Positions 48,968 through 58,978 of a stretch of 64,000 bases of DNA are shown piece after piece. The DNA lies in contig NZ_JAVAMS010000001.1 in assembly GCF_030730945.1 (NCBI RefSeq), positions 868,001 through 932,000 on the forward strand, read 5' to 3'. The notes under the pieces are model-generated. The model had not been told where the DNA came from, did not search any database, and saw only the letters and a program-made list of their open reading frames with translations. The translations under genes were made by a program, and so were the position numbers. How positions within the stretch are numbered: the first letter of the stretch is position 1; every line of letters begins with the position of its first letter. This DNA comes from Aurantiacibacter poecillastricola (lineage in GTDB: Bacteria > Pseudomonadota > Alphaproteobacteria > Sphingomonadales > Sphingomonadaceae).

Positions 48968-49444
48968 TTAGAACGCAAGTTCGGTTCCATCTCCCAAGTG
49001 GAGCTGTGCTTCTCGGATTGTGAACCAGCGTGCAGGCCCATTTCGTCGATCAACAAGATGCCATTGCGGTTGGCCGTCCGTCGTCGAGAACGAAAGGAAG
49101 CGGTAGCCTGTTTCAGTGCTAATCATAACTTCGGGTAGAGCCCCGAATAGCTCGCATCGATTGATCTGGGCTTCTCGAAGCAAATCTAACGCGGGTTCCC
49201 AGCGATCTTCCTCGCTCCAGCTTCCGCAGACGATAGATCTCTGGTCCTCTATGCGCCAACTCCACTCAACACCAAGCGTCACTTCGCCTTGAGGATTTCC
49301 CGGTGACCCATCTCGTTTCGATCGTGGAGTGAGATTGCCGACCTCAATGAAGATTGCGGAACCGTAGCCACGCCAAACGTGATTTATACGCAGACCAACT
49401 AGGGTCTCGGCAAATGCGTCAAATGCTTTGGCTGGCGTCATCAA
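48968..49444 (-). CDS. island-borne hypothetical protein
   Basis: A 158-residue protein, the only gene in the small island. A GSAIFIEVG strand and VTLGVEWSWRIED are the most distinctive parts. I recognise no function; an immunity-like or DUF6188-like assignment would be a guess. GC content is lower than the flanks. No recombinase accompanies it. Confidence 0.65.
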   Translation of the reverse strand: MMTPAKAFDAFAETLVGLRINHVWRGYGSAIFIEVGNLTPRSKRDGSPGNPQGEVTLGVEWSWRIEDQRSIVCGSWSEEDRWEPALDLLREAQINRCELFGALPEVMISTETGYRFLSFSTTDGQPQWHLVDRRNGPARWFTIREAQLHLGDGTELAF

Positions 49445-49592
49445 CGGGGCTTTAGCGCGAAGCGGTAATGTCCGCTATCGGGTCGTTAGCTGAATTTCCG
49501 CTTTTTCCCAAATTGACGGAAGAGCTGTCGTAATTCCGTGGCATACCCAATTGGACTTAGAATCCAGCCAGAAATTAGAGCGAATAAAATCA

Positions 49593-49949
49593 ATGACTAA
49601 CATCCACCTTTACGGTCTTTCAAATTGCGATACGGTGCGCAAGGCGCGCAAGTGGCTTGACGAGCAAGGGCACGAATACGCTTTTCATGACTACAAGAAG
49701 GAAGGCGTGGAGGGCGACAGTCTTTCGCGTTGGGCCGATCGGTGTGGCTGGGAAGTGCTGCTGAACCGGCGCGGCACCACGTTCCGCAAGCTGGACGAAA
49801 GCGACAAGGCCGACATCGACCGCGACAAGGCGCTGGCGCTGATGGAGGTGCATCCCAGCATGATCAAGCGCCCTGTCGTCGAAACCGACGACGGCGAACG
49901 GGTCCTGGTCGGCTTCACGCAAAGCGAATGGGAAAACACGCTTGGCTGA
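49593..49949 (+). CDS. ArsC/Spx family protein (YffB type)
   Basis: A 118-residue thioredoxin-fold protein. IHLYGLSNCDTVRKARKWL with a single Cys12 and KRPVVETDDGERVLVGF are family hallmarks. It resembles arsenate reductase-related proteins rather than true ArsC. The N-terminal codons were supplied by an insertion, and only a weak ribosome binding site precedes the ATG. It overlaps the next gene by eight bases. Confidence 0.88.
   Translation: MTNIHLYGLSNCDTVRKARKWLDEQGHEYAFHDYKKEGVEGDSLSRWADRCGWEVLLNRRGTTFRKLDESDKADIDRDKALALMEVHPSMIKRPVVETDDGERVLVGFTQSEWENTLG
49602..49630 (+). repeat. right copy of island direct repeat
   Basis: This copy lies inside the intact ArsC-family gene (codons 4-13). 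It rebuilds the coding sequence with different codons and a Leu-Ser instead of Ile-Ala, showing that the new 5' end came with the island. Confidence 0.65.
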
Positions 49950-50865
49950 CGGCGCAGTCTTGCAGAAGCTCGGCGCAAACTGGCGCCGCGCCTTTCGCGA
50001 GACGGTGGAGTCTGCGCTGGCGGCAGCGCTGGCCTGGTGGCTGGGCCGCCTCATCTTCGGCTCGGAGCACACGCCGCTTTTCGCCGCAGTTGCCGCCGTC
50101 GTCTGCTTGGCGCCCGCTTTGCCGAGCCATTCCAAGCAGGCCTTCGGGCTCCTGCTGGGCGTGGTCGTGGGTATCGGCGTGGGCGAGGCGGTGCTGGCCA
50201 TATCGGGCGAGGCGCATCCTGCGATACTGGGCGGCGCGGTGTTCGTTTCCATGATGCTGGCAACGACGTTCAAGGTGCAGCCGATCATCGGCATCCAGGC
50301 AGGTGTTTCCACCATCATCGTGCTGGTGGAAGGACAGGCGCAGAGCAGTTTCGCGCGCATGATCGACGCCCTTATCGGAGGTGGCGTGGCCCTCGTTTTC
50401 AGCCAAATGCTGCTGACCCCGGATCCCTTCGCCATCATGAAGCGGGAAGGGCAAAAGATGATCGATGCAGCCGACGCTCTTGCCGACGCGCTGCGTCAGT
50501 GCCGCGGTGGTGAAACGGAACGCAGCAAGGTCGATAAGGCCATCCGCGCGATGGATGAGGCGGCGATGTCGCTGGAGGAAGAGCTCGACTATGTGGAACG
50601 TATCGCGCGGCGCACCCTTCGCGGGCGCTGGCGGCGAGAGGACCTGGAAAAACGCGCCGGACAGTGGCGCGAGTGGTCACGCCGCTTGCGGCTGGCGCTG
50701 GACGATGTGGCGCATGGCGTGCTGGCGCGCGAGGGAGAGGCCGGTGCGGGAGAAAAGCTGGACGAGGCAGGGCGATGGCTCGACGCAGGGCGGTCATTAT
50801 CCTCCGGCAGGGACGGAAAGTTCAGGGCGGTGAAGCATGAAAGTACCGAAGAGGACGGCAAGTGA
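49942..50865 (+). CDS. FUSC family membrane protein
   Basis: A 307-residue protein. A TTG start overlaps the ArsC-family gene. Four to six hydrophobic helices occupy residues 20-160 (TPLFAAVAAVVCLAPALPSH, then GLLLGVVVGIGVGEA), followed by a long helical cytoplasmic tail with coiled-coil character. FUSC proteins are putative aromatic-acid or drug exporters. It is coupled to the downstream phosphodiesterase gene. Confidence 0.85.
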   Translation: MADGAVLQKLGANWRRAFRETVESALAAALAWWLGRLIFGSEHTPLFAAVAAVVCLAPALPSHSKQAFGLLLGVVVGIGVGEAVLAISGEAHPAILGGAVFVSMMLATTFKVQPIIGIQAGVSTIIVLVEGQAQSSFARMIDALIGGGVALVFSQMLLTPDPFAIMKREGQKMIDAADALADALRQCRGGETERSKVDKAIRAMDEAAMSLEEELDYVERIARRTLRGRWRREDLEKRAGQWREWSRRLRLALDDVAHGVLAREGEAGAGEKLDEAGRWLDAGRSLSSGRDGKFRAVKHESTEEDGK

Positions 50866-51971
50866 CAGGCAAAGGACTGATCCTTCTCGCAGCCCTCGTG
50901 GCGCTGTGCTGGCAGGCACCGATCATGGGGCGGGACAGCGACTTCATCGTGATCGCCCATCGCGGCGCCAGCGGCGAACGGCCCGAGCATACGCTGGCCG
51001 CCTATGAACGCGCTATCGAACAGGGTGTAGACTATATCGAGCCCGACCTCGTGGCGACGCAGGACGGCGTGCTGGTGGCGCGGCACGAAAACGAGATTTC
51101 GGGCACAACCGATGTCGACCAGCGCCCCGAGTTCGCCGCCCGCCTCACCACCCGCATGATCGACGGAGAGGCCGTAACCGGATGGTTTACCGAGGACTTC
51201 ACACTAGCCGAACTGCGCACCCTTCGCGCCCGCGAGAGGCTGCCGGAGATTCGCCCGGCCAATACCGCTTTCGACGGGCTATACCAGGTGCCGACGCTGG
51301 CCGAGATCATCGCCCTGGTCCGAGCCAAGGAGGCGGAGACCGGGCGCACCATCGGCCTCTATCCCGAGATCAAGCACCCGACCTATTTCGCCGGGATCGG
51401 CCACGACCTTGCCGCCATGCTGGTCGAGGAGTTGCATGCGGCTGGATACGACAGCGAGGATGCGCCGGTCTTCATCCAGAGCTTCGAGATCGGTCCGCTC
51501 GTGCGGCTGGATGGCATGACCGACCTGCGGCTGGTGCAACTTGTCTCGGCGGCGGGTGGTCCGGCGGATCGGCCTGATGTCACCTATCCCGAAATGCTCA
51601 GCGAAACCGGCCTAGTCGAGATCGCGCGCTATGCCGACGGCATCGGCGCGGCGATCCCTCTGCTGCTGGACGAGACCGGCGGCTCGACCGGCCTTGCCAG
51701 CCGCGCCCGTGCCGAGGGGTTGGACGTCCATGCGTGGACCCTCCGCGCCGAAGAACCCTTCCTCCCGCCCGCCGCCATGGGATGTGAGGGCCGCATACTC
51801 AATGCACTGCGCGACGCAGGTGCGACCGGCGTGTTTGCCGATTCGCCGGGACGCGCTGTGGCTTTCCGCGATGGCAGCGTGGCGGCGCTATGTGCAGCCT
51901 CCGACTGGGAGGATGACCCGGTCATCGGCCCGGACTTGCGCGAAGGCCTCAGCGCCGGTGGCGCGCAGTGA
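50862..51971 (+). CDS. glycerophosphodiester phosphodiesterase
   Basis: A 369-residue exported enzyme. The signal peptide ends near residue 24. IAHRGASGERPEHT with the catalytic His and metal Glu and DYIEPDLVAT follow, then YPEIKHP. It is GlpQ-like, hydrolysing glycerophosphodiesters to glycerol-3-phosphate. GTG start overlaps the FUSC gene by four bases. The 3' end overlaps convergent ubiG by 23 bases. Confidence 0.92.
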   Translation: MTGKGLILLAALVALCWQAPIMGRDSDFIVIAHRGASGERPEHTLAAYERAIEQGVDYIEPDLVATQDGVLVARHENEISGTTDVDQRPEFAARLTTRMIDGEAVTGWFTEDFTLAELRTLRARERLPEIRPANTAFDGLYQVPTLAEIIALVRAKEAETGRTIGLYPEIKHPTYFAGIGHDLAAMLVEELHAAGYDSEDAPVFIQSFEIGPLVRLDGMTDLRLVQLVSAAGGPADRPDVTYPEMLSETGLVEIARYADGIGAAIPLLLDETGGSTGLASRARAEGLDVHAWTLRAEEPFLPPAAMGCEGRILNALRDAGATGVFADSPGRAVAFRDGSVAALCAASDWEDDPVIGPDLREGLSAGGAQ

Positions 51972-52689
51972 CGATGTAGTTCAGCGCAAGGTCGTCGGAG
52001 AGATGCAGGCCCTTGCCGGGTCGCCATGCGATCCCTTTCGGCTTGCCCATTTCCAGCCCTGCGCTGTCCAGCAGCTTGTCCAGTTCCTCGGGCGTCACGA
52101 AGTCGTCCCAGTCATGCGTGCCGCGCGGCACCTGCCCCAGCGCCTCCGCCGCGCCGACCAGCAGCGCGCGGCTCGCCAGCGTGCGGTTGGGGGTCGAGAG
52201 CACCATCAGCCCCTCTGGCGCAAGATGCGCGGCGAGCTGCACCACGAAGGCCTGCTTGTCCTCGACATGCTCGATGACTTCCATCGAGGTCACGAGGTCG
52301 AAATGGCCAAGGCCCGCAGAGCCCAGCTCGCCCGGAATGTACCGGATATCGAGGCCCGCCCCGTCGGCATGGGCGGCGGCCGCCTGGGTGTTCTCCGGGC
52401 TGGCATCCACCCCCGTCACCTCCGCGCCCAGTCGGGCGAGCGGCTCGCACAACAGGCCAGCGCCGCAGCCGACATCCAGCGCAGCCTTGCCGGCAAGCGG
52501 CGAGGCGCCTTCGATATCGCCGCCCCAGTGCATGTCCACCGCCTCGCGGATGAAGCCGAGGCGGACGGGGTTGAGCTTGTGCAGCATGGCGGAGGAGCCC
52601 TTCGGGTTCCACCACTCGGCGGCCAGCGCGCCGAAGAAGCTTGCTTCCTCGGGCCGGATAGTTGCATTTGAGACAGTTGCGTCGGACAT
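51949..52689 (-). CDS. ubiG: ubiquinone biosynthesis O-methyltransferase UbiG
   Basis: A 246-residue SAM-dependent methyltransferase for both O-methylations in ubiquinone synthesis. EWWNPKGSSAMLHKLNPVRL at the start, DVGCGAGLLCEPLARLGAEV for SAM binding, and the later GTHDWDDFVTPEEL are UbiG-specific. It is divergent from lysC. Confidence 0.95.
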   Translation of the reverse strand: MSDATVSNATIRPEEASFFGALAAEWWNPKGSSAMLHKLNPVRLGFIREAVDMHWGGDIEGASPLAGKAALDVGCGAGLLCEPLARLGAEVTGVDASPENTQAAAAHADGAGLDIRYIPGELGSAGLGHFDLVTSMEVIEHVEDKQAFVVQLAAHLAPEGLMVLSTPNRTLASRALLVGAAEALGQVPRGTHDWDDFVTPEELDKLLDSAGLEMGKPKGIAWRPGKGLHLSDDLALNYIVTARHRR

Positions 52690-52747
52690 TCCTGCTCCTT
52701 AACAGCGCGCACGAACACGAACCAGAACAACGCATGAAGGACGGATT

Positions 52748-54028
52748 TTGGCCCGCATCGTGATGAAATTCGGCGGCACCTCGGTCGCGGGGACCGAGCG
52801 CATTCGCCGCGTCGCCAATATCGTGCGCGCACAGGCGGCGGGCGGCAATGAGGTCGCCGTGGTCGTTTCCGCGATGGCGGGCGAGACGGACCGGCTGGTA
52901 AACTTTTGCCGCGAGGCGAACCCGCTCTACGATCCGGCGGAGTACGATGTCGTCGTCTCCAGCGGGGAGCAGGTGACCGCGGGCCTGCTGGCGCTCACCC
53001 TGCAGGCGATGGGGTGCAAGGCGCGCAGTTGGCTGGGCTGGCAATTGCCCGTGAAGACCTTCTCCGCCCATGCCAATGCCCGCGTCGGCGAGATCCATGC
53101 CGAGAGGCTGGCCGATTCGATGGCCGAGGGCGAGATCGCCATCATCCCCGGCTTCCAGGGCGTGTCGGACCACCAGCGCATCACCACCATGGGTCGCGGC
53201 GGCTCCGACACCTCGGCGGTCGCCATCGCGGCGGCGGTGAAGGCCGACAGATGCGACATCTATACCGACGTGGACGGGGTCTACACCACCGATCCGCGCA
53301 TCGTCGCGCGTGCGCGCAAGATCAAGTATGTCTCCTACGAGGAGATGCTGGAACTGGCCTCGGTCGGCGCGAAAGTGTTGCAGACCCGCTCGGTCAGCCT
53401 CGCCATGAAACACAACGTGCCGGTGCAGGTGCTGTCCTCCTTCGTGGACGATGGCTCCCCGCCTGCCGACACCCTGCCCGGCACGATGATCGTCTCCGAA
53501 GACGAGATGCAGAATATCCTGGAGAACTCGAATATGGAACGCCAGTCCGTCACCGGTATCGCCCATGACAAGAACGAGGCGCGCGTCGTCCTCACCCGCG
53601 TGCCCGACAAGCCGGGCGCGGTGGCCGATATCTTCACCCCGCTGGGCGAGGCGGGCATCAATGTCGACATGATCATCCAGAACGTGGGCCGCGACAAGGG
53701 CGAGACCGACGTCACCTTCACCGTGCCGCAAGCGGAACTCGCGCGGGCGCAGGCGCTGCTGGAAGACAAGAAGAACGCGCTGGGCTTCAACCGCATCATC
53801 ACCGACAGCAAGGTCGCCAAGATCAGCGTCGTGGGCATGGGCATGAAAAGCCACACCGGCGTCGCCGCCACGATGTTCAAGAGCCTCGCCGATCGCGGCA
53901 TCAACGTGCAGGCGATCTCAACCTCGGAAATCAAGGTGAGCGTGCTCATCGACGAGGACGAGACAGAACTCGCCGTGCGCGTGCTGCACACCGCCTACGG
54001 CCTCGACGCGGAGGATGCGGCGGCCTAA
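52748..54028 (+). CDS. lysC: aspartate kinase
   Basis: A 426-residue enzyme starting the lysine, threonine and methionine pathway. VMKFGGTSVAG and the later GRGGSDTSAVA form the kinase active site. Two ACT domains follow from about residue 270 (NVDMIIQNVGRDKG and VGMGMKSHTGVA), giving feedback control. TTG at 52748 is supported by AAGGA upstream; the next ATG would delete essential residues. Confidence 0.95.
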   Translation: MARIVMKFGGTSVAGTERIRRVANIVRAQAAGGNEVAVVVSAMAGETDRLVNFCREANPLYDPAEYDVVVSSGEQVTAGLLALTLQAMGCKARSWLGWQLPVKTFSAHANARVGEIHAERLADSMAEGEIAIIPGFQGVSDHQRITTMGRGGSDTSAVAIAAAVKADRCDIYTDVDGVYTTDPRIVARARKIKYVSYEEMLELASVGAKVLQTRSVSLAMKHNVPVQVLSSFVDDGSPPADTLPGTMIVSEDEMQNILENSNMERQSVTGIAHDKNEARVVLTRVPDKPGAVADIFTPLGEAGINVDMIIQNVGRDKGETDVTFTVPQAELARAQALLEDKKNALGFNRIITDSKVAKISVVGMGMKSHTGVAATMFKSLADRGINVQAISTSEIKVSVLIDEDETELAVRVLHTAYGLDAEDAAA

Positions 54029-54039
54029 GGCGCCTTGCC

Positions 54040-55059
54040 ATGAGCACCTATCCCAAGACGGCCGCGCTGATGGCGCGCGGCAGCGAATTCCTCGGCAGCG
54101 AGACCGCGATCATGTGCGGCGCGATGAGCTGGGTGTCGGAGCGGGGCCTCGTCTCCGCGATCAGCAATGCTGGCGGCTTCGGCGTGATCGCCTGCGGGGC
54201 GATGACGCCCGACCTGCTCGATGCCGAGATCGCCGCCACGAAGGCGCTGACGGACAGGCCCTTCGGCGTGAACCTCATCACCATGCACCCCGACCTGTTC
54301 GACCTCATCGATGTATGCGCGAAGCACGAAGTTGGGCACGTGGTGCTGGCGGGCGGGTTGCCGCCCAAGGGCAGTGTCGATGCGATCAAACAGAAGGGCG
54401 CGAAGCTCATCTGTTTTGCGCCCATGCTGGCGCTCGGCAAGAAGCTGCTGCGCTCGGGTGCCGATGCCCTGGTGATCGAGGGGATGGAGGCAGGCGGCCA
54501 TATCGGCCCTGTCTCCACCAGCGTGCTGGCGCAGGAAATCCTGCCCGAACTGGCCGCGGACAATCTCATCTTCGTTGCAGGCGGCATTGGCCGGGGCGAC
54601 ATGATCGCAGGCTACCTGGAAATGGGCGCGGCAGGCGTGCAGCTCGGCACCCGCTTTGCCTGCGCGACGGAGAGCATCGCTCACCCCGACTTCAAGAAGG
54701 CCTTTTTCCGCGCCAGTGCCCGCGACGCGGTGGCATCGGTGCAGGTCGATGCGCGATTGCCGGTGATCCCCGTTCGCGCGCTCAAGAACAAGGGCACCGA
54801 GGCATTCACCGCCAAGCAGCGCGAGGTCGCCGCCGTGCTCGACCGCGAGGAAATCGCCATGGCCGAGGCGCAGTTGCAGATCGAGCATTACTGGGCGGGC
54901 GCCCTGCGCCGCGCGGTGATCGATGGCGATGTTGAGAACGGCTCGCTGATGGCAGGACAGTCGGTCGGCATGGTGAAGGCGGAGGAGCCGGTGGCCGACA
55001 TCATTGCGCAACTGATGCAGGAAAGCGAGGCGGCGCTGACCCTGCGCAACAGGGTCTGA
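54040..55059 (+). CDS. nitronate monooxygenase / FMN-dependent oxidoreductase
   Basis: A 339-residue TIM-barrel FMN protein. IMCGAMSWVSERGLVSAISNAGGFGVIACG is represented by several family blocks, and GMEAGGHIG and FVAGGIGRGDMI bind phosphate. It may oxidise nitroalkanes or serve as an enoyl-ACP reductase relative (FabK-like). It starts 11 bases after lysC. Confidence 0.88.
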   Translation: MSTYPKTAALMARGSEFLGSETAIMCGAMSWVSERGLVSAISNAGGFGVIACGAMTPDLLDAEIAATKALTDRPFGVNLITMHPDLFDLIDVCAKHEVGHVVLAGGLPPKGSVDAIKQKGAKLICFAPMLALGKKLLRSGADALVIEGMEAGGHIGPVSTSVLAQEILPELAADNLIFVAGGIGRGDMIAGYLEMGAAGVQLGTRFACATESIAHPDFKKAFFRASARDAVASVQVDARLPVIPVRALKNKGTEAFTAKQREVAAVLDREEIAMAEAQLQIEHYWAGALRRAVIDGDVENGSLMAGQSVGMVKAEEPVADIIAQLMQESEAALTLRNRV

Positions 55060-55300
55060 CTGGGTCGCCAAGGTAACGGCGGGGCGGCTGCGCCCGCCGC
55101 CTGCAGGACGGCTTCACTGGTAGCCTTGCCGGCTTCGCAGGACGCGGTGCTTGTCAATGACGTAGCGCCGGACAGGCATTCAATTCCCGGATAGGCGGAA
55201 GCCGGACGCTTCCTTTAGGTAATGCCACGCATGGCCCAAGGTCCAATATCCTAAGGCCCCATCGGCAAGCTCGCATCTTCCCGAAATTTGCGAGCATACC
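55060..55300. other. 241-bp intergenic region
   Basis: It holds GC-rich imperfect hairpins just after the nitronate monooxygenase stop. No gene or clear promoter motif is seen. Confidence 0.3.
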
Positions 55301-56716
55301 ATGACAGATAGCCACACCCTCGAGAGCAGGATCGACCTTTTCGGAATTGAACAGAAAGCCGTGCGAACCTTGCCGTCCCTCGCCCGCAAGGTAGCGAAGC
55401 TGGTCCCGGCCTCGCTGAAAGTGTTCTACGACTGGGTCCGGAAAACGCCGGAGGTCGCCAGAAAATTCGACAGCGAGGCGATGATCGCCCATGCCCGCTC
55501 GAAGCAGATCGAACACTGGCACGTCCTGCTTTCCGGGCGGCCCGACGATGCTTATGAGAATCGCGCCCGGCGGATTGGCGAAGTGCACGCCCGCATCGGT
55601 CTCGATCCCACGTGGTATATCGGCAGCTATGCGCGCGTGCTCGGCGACCTGATTGAGAAGATGGGCGGGCAGTTCTCGGGACGCAGGCAAGCCCGTGAGG
55701 CATCCACACTGGTGAGGTTTGCCCTTCTCGACATGAACCTGGCCCTCTCCACCTACTTCGAGGAGGAGGAGCGCAAGCGGACGTCGGTGATCGAGGCCAT
55801 GGCCGGCACGCTTTCGGCCATGGCGAATCGCGATCTCACCAGCAAGCTGGGTGACATGCCGGAGGAATATGCCGCCATCGCGGAGGATTTCGAGCAAATG
55901 CGCAAATCGATGAACGATGCGCTGAAAATGGTAGCCAGCTCCTCGCAAGGCGTGCGGGGCACCTCGTTGGAGATCGCGTCGGCCGTCGACGACCTGGCGA
56001 CGCGAAGCCAGCAGGAAGCGTCTTCCCTGCAGGAAGTGACGGCCGCACTGTCGGAACTTGCCGAAGGGGTGAAGAAGACCGCCAGCAACGCCCATGATAT
56101 GTCGGGTGCGGCCAGGGTCACCAGGGATTCGGCGCAGAAGGGCCTGAACATTTCCGCCGATGCGGTGGAGGCCATGGAGAGCTCGGAAAAGGCGGCCAGC
56201 GAAATTCGCGCGATCATCGACGTGATCGACGGCATAGCCTTCCAGACCAACCTGCTCGCCCTCAATGCCGGCGTGGAAGCGGCGCGCGCGGGGGAAGCGG
56301 GCAAGGGTTTCGCAGTCGTTGCAAGCGAGGTTCGCCAGCTGGCCCAGCGTTCTTCTGACGCGGCGGCACAGATCAAGACGCTCGTGAACGCGAGCGCGGA
56401 CAGCATCGAGCGGGGCGCACGGCTGGTCAATCAGTCGGGAGAGGCGTTCAAGGGGATCGCCGACAGCGTCGTGCAGCTTGCCGACCTGTCCGCCGCGATC
56501 GCGGAGCTGACCGGCAACCAGTCCAACTCGCTGGATACGGTATATGCTGCCCTTGAAGATCGCGAATCGTTTACCCAGCAGAACGCCGCGCTGGTCGAGC
56601 AGGCGAGCGCCTCTCTGCGGGGACTGGCCGAGAATGCCGAACAGCTCGATCAGCTGGCGAACGGTTTCAGCCTGGAGGATAGCGCCGCCAGGAAAGGCTT
56701 GCGCCTCGCCGCCTGA
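55301..56716 (+). CDS. soluble globin-coupled methyl-accepting chemotaxis protein
   Basis: A 471-residue cytoplasmic receptor. Residues 1-155 form a sensor globin with proximal His96 ([19 protein letters not shown]). From about 200 is a methyl-accepting domain with hairpin tip [24 protein letters not shown] in conserved order. No transmembrane helices are present, as in HemAT. It should sense oxygen through heme. No che or fla genes are nearby. Confidence 0.93.
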   Translation: MTDSHTLESRIDLFGIEQKAVRTLPSLARKVAKLVPASLKVFYDWVRKTPEVARKFDSEAMIAHARSKQIEHWHVLLSGRPDDAYENRARRIGEVHARIGLDPTWYIGSYARVLGDLIEKMGGQFSGRRQAREASTLVRFALLDMNLALSTYFEEEERKRTSVIEAMAGTLSAMANRDLTSKLGDMPEEYAAIAEDFEQMRKSMNDALKMVASSSQGVRGTSLEIASAVDDLATRSQQEASSLQEVTAALSELAEGVKKTASNAHDMSGAARVTRDSAQKGLNISADAVEAMESSEKAASEIRAIIDVIDGIAFQTNLLALNAGVEAARAGEAGKGFAVVASEVRQLAQRSSDAAAQIKTLVNASADSIERGARLVNQSGEAFKGIADSVVQLADLSAAIAELTGNQSNSLDTVYAALEDRESFTQQNAALVEQASASLRGLAENAEQLDQLANGFSLEDSAARKGLRLAA

Positions 56717-56807
56717 GGCATGCGGTTTCCGGACCGGATTGGCGAGCAACATATCAGGGCCCGCGCCTGTTATTCCTTCGGTTTCGGTCCGTGGACTCAA
56801 GACAACG

Positions 56808-56842
56808 AAAGGCCCGCGTACCTTTGCGGTACGCGGGCCTTT
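56808..56842. terminator. strong bidirectional terminator
   Basis: Perfect 15-base arms (56808-56822 and 56828-56842, starting AAAGGCCCGC) enclose TTTGC, with A and T runs at the ends. They separate the chemotaxis gene from the convergent O-demethylase gene. Confidence 0.85.
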
Positions 56843-56860
56843 CCTGTCTATCCCGGAACC

Positions 56861-58297
<1,437 letters not shown>

Positions 58298-58312
58298 TCA
58301 CGTATGCGAAAT

Positions 58313-58331
58313 TTGTATGTGGTGCATACAA
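58313..58331. promoter_or_regulatory. GntR-like operator between ligM-like and VOC genes
   Basis: TTGTATG and CATACAA form perfect 7-base arms around TGGTG in the 117-bp divergent region. The size and sequence are compatible with a GntR/FCD repressor such as VanR-type regulators. No regulator gene is adjacent. Confidence 0.5.
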
Positions 58332-58384
58332 TATTCGGCTAGAGGTTCAAGACGAAACCGCAGAGAAAAGGCAGGAGGTGCAAC

Positions 58385-58786
58385 ATGCAGGTGGAGGCGC
58401 TCGATCACGTGAACATCATCACGGACGATCTGGACGGTACGGCCCGCTTCTACGAGGAGCTGTTGGGCCTCGAACGGCGCGACGCACCGCCGCCGCTGAC
58501 GCCGGAGACGGCCACCTGGATGTTCGATTCGCAGGGCCGGGCCATCGTCCACATAAACTCGCTCGACTGCATTCGCGCCTATGATCGCGAGATCAGGCCG
58601 GGTGACCTCACCGGCGCGTTGCATCATGTCGCGCTGCGATTGACCGGTTATGCGGAGATGAAGGCGCGGCTGGATGCGCGGGGAGCAGACTACAAGGAAA
58701 ACATGGTGGACGCGATTGGTCTCAGGCAGATCTTCACTGCCGATCCGAACAACGTGCTGCTGGAACTGAACTTCTTCGGCGAGTGA
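58385..58786 (+). CDS. VOC family protein (glyoxalase/dioxygenase fold)
   Basis: A 133-residue single VOC domain. His8, His56 or His81 and Glu127 occupy typical metal positions. It may be a ring-cleavage-type or lyase-type metalloenzyme. It shares a divergent promoter with the O-demethylase gene, so a role in aromatic catabolism is likely but unproven. GAGG precedes the ATG. Confidence 0.82.
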   Translation: MQVEALDHVNIITDDLDGTARFYEELLGLERRDAPPPLTPETATWMFDSQGRAIVHINSLDCIRAYDREIRPGDLTGALHHVALRLTGYAEMKARLDARGADYKENMVDAIGLRQIFTADPNNVLLELNFFGE

Positions 58787-58867
58787 TGTTGCGCCGGATG
58801 CAAGTTGATGAAACACATGCCGGGCGCGAACGAATGTGTATGTCCATGGGCCGCGCCCAAAACGTCC

Positions 58868-58892
58868 AGGCCCCGCACGCGGGGCGGGGCCT
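58868..58892. terminator. GC-rich hairpin after VOC gene
   Basis: AGGCCCCGC and GCGGGGCCT pair perfectly around a 7-base loop, between the convergent VOC and antiporter genes. No T tract follows. Confidence 0.5.
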
Positions 58893-58978
58893 TGGGAGGA
58901 GGAAGCCGGACCAATGAAAGAGCGAGACAGGCCGAAAGCATCGCCCCCGTGTAGGAAAGCCGAAATGCGGACGTCCGC

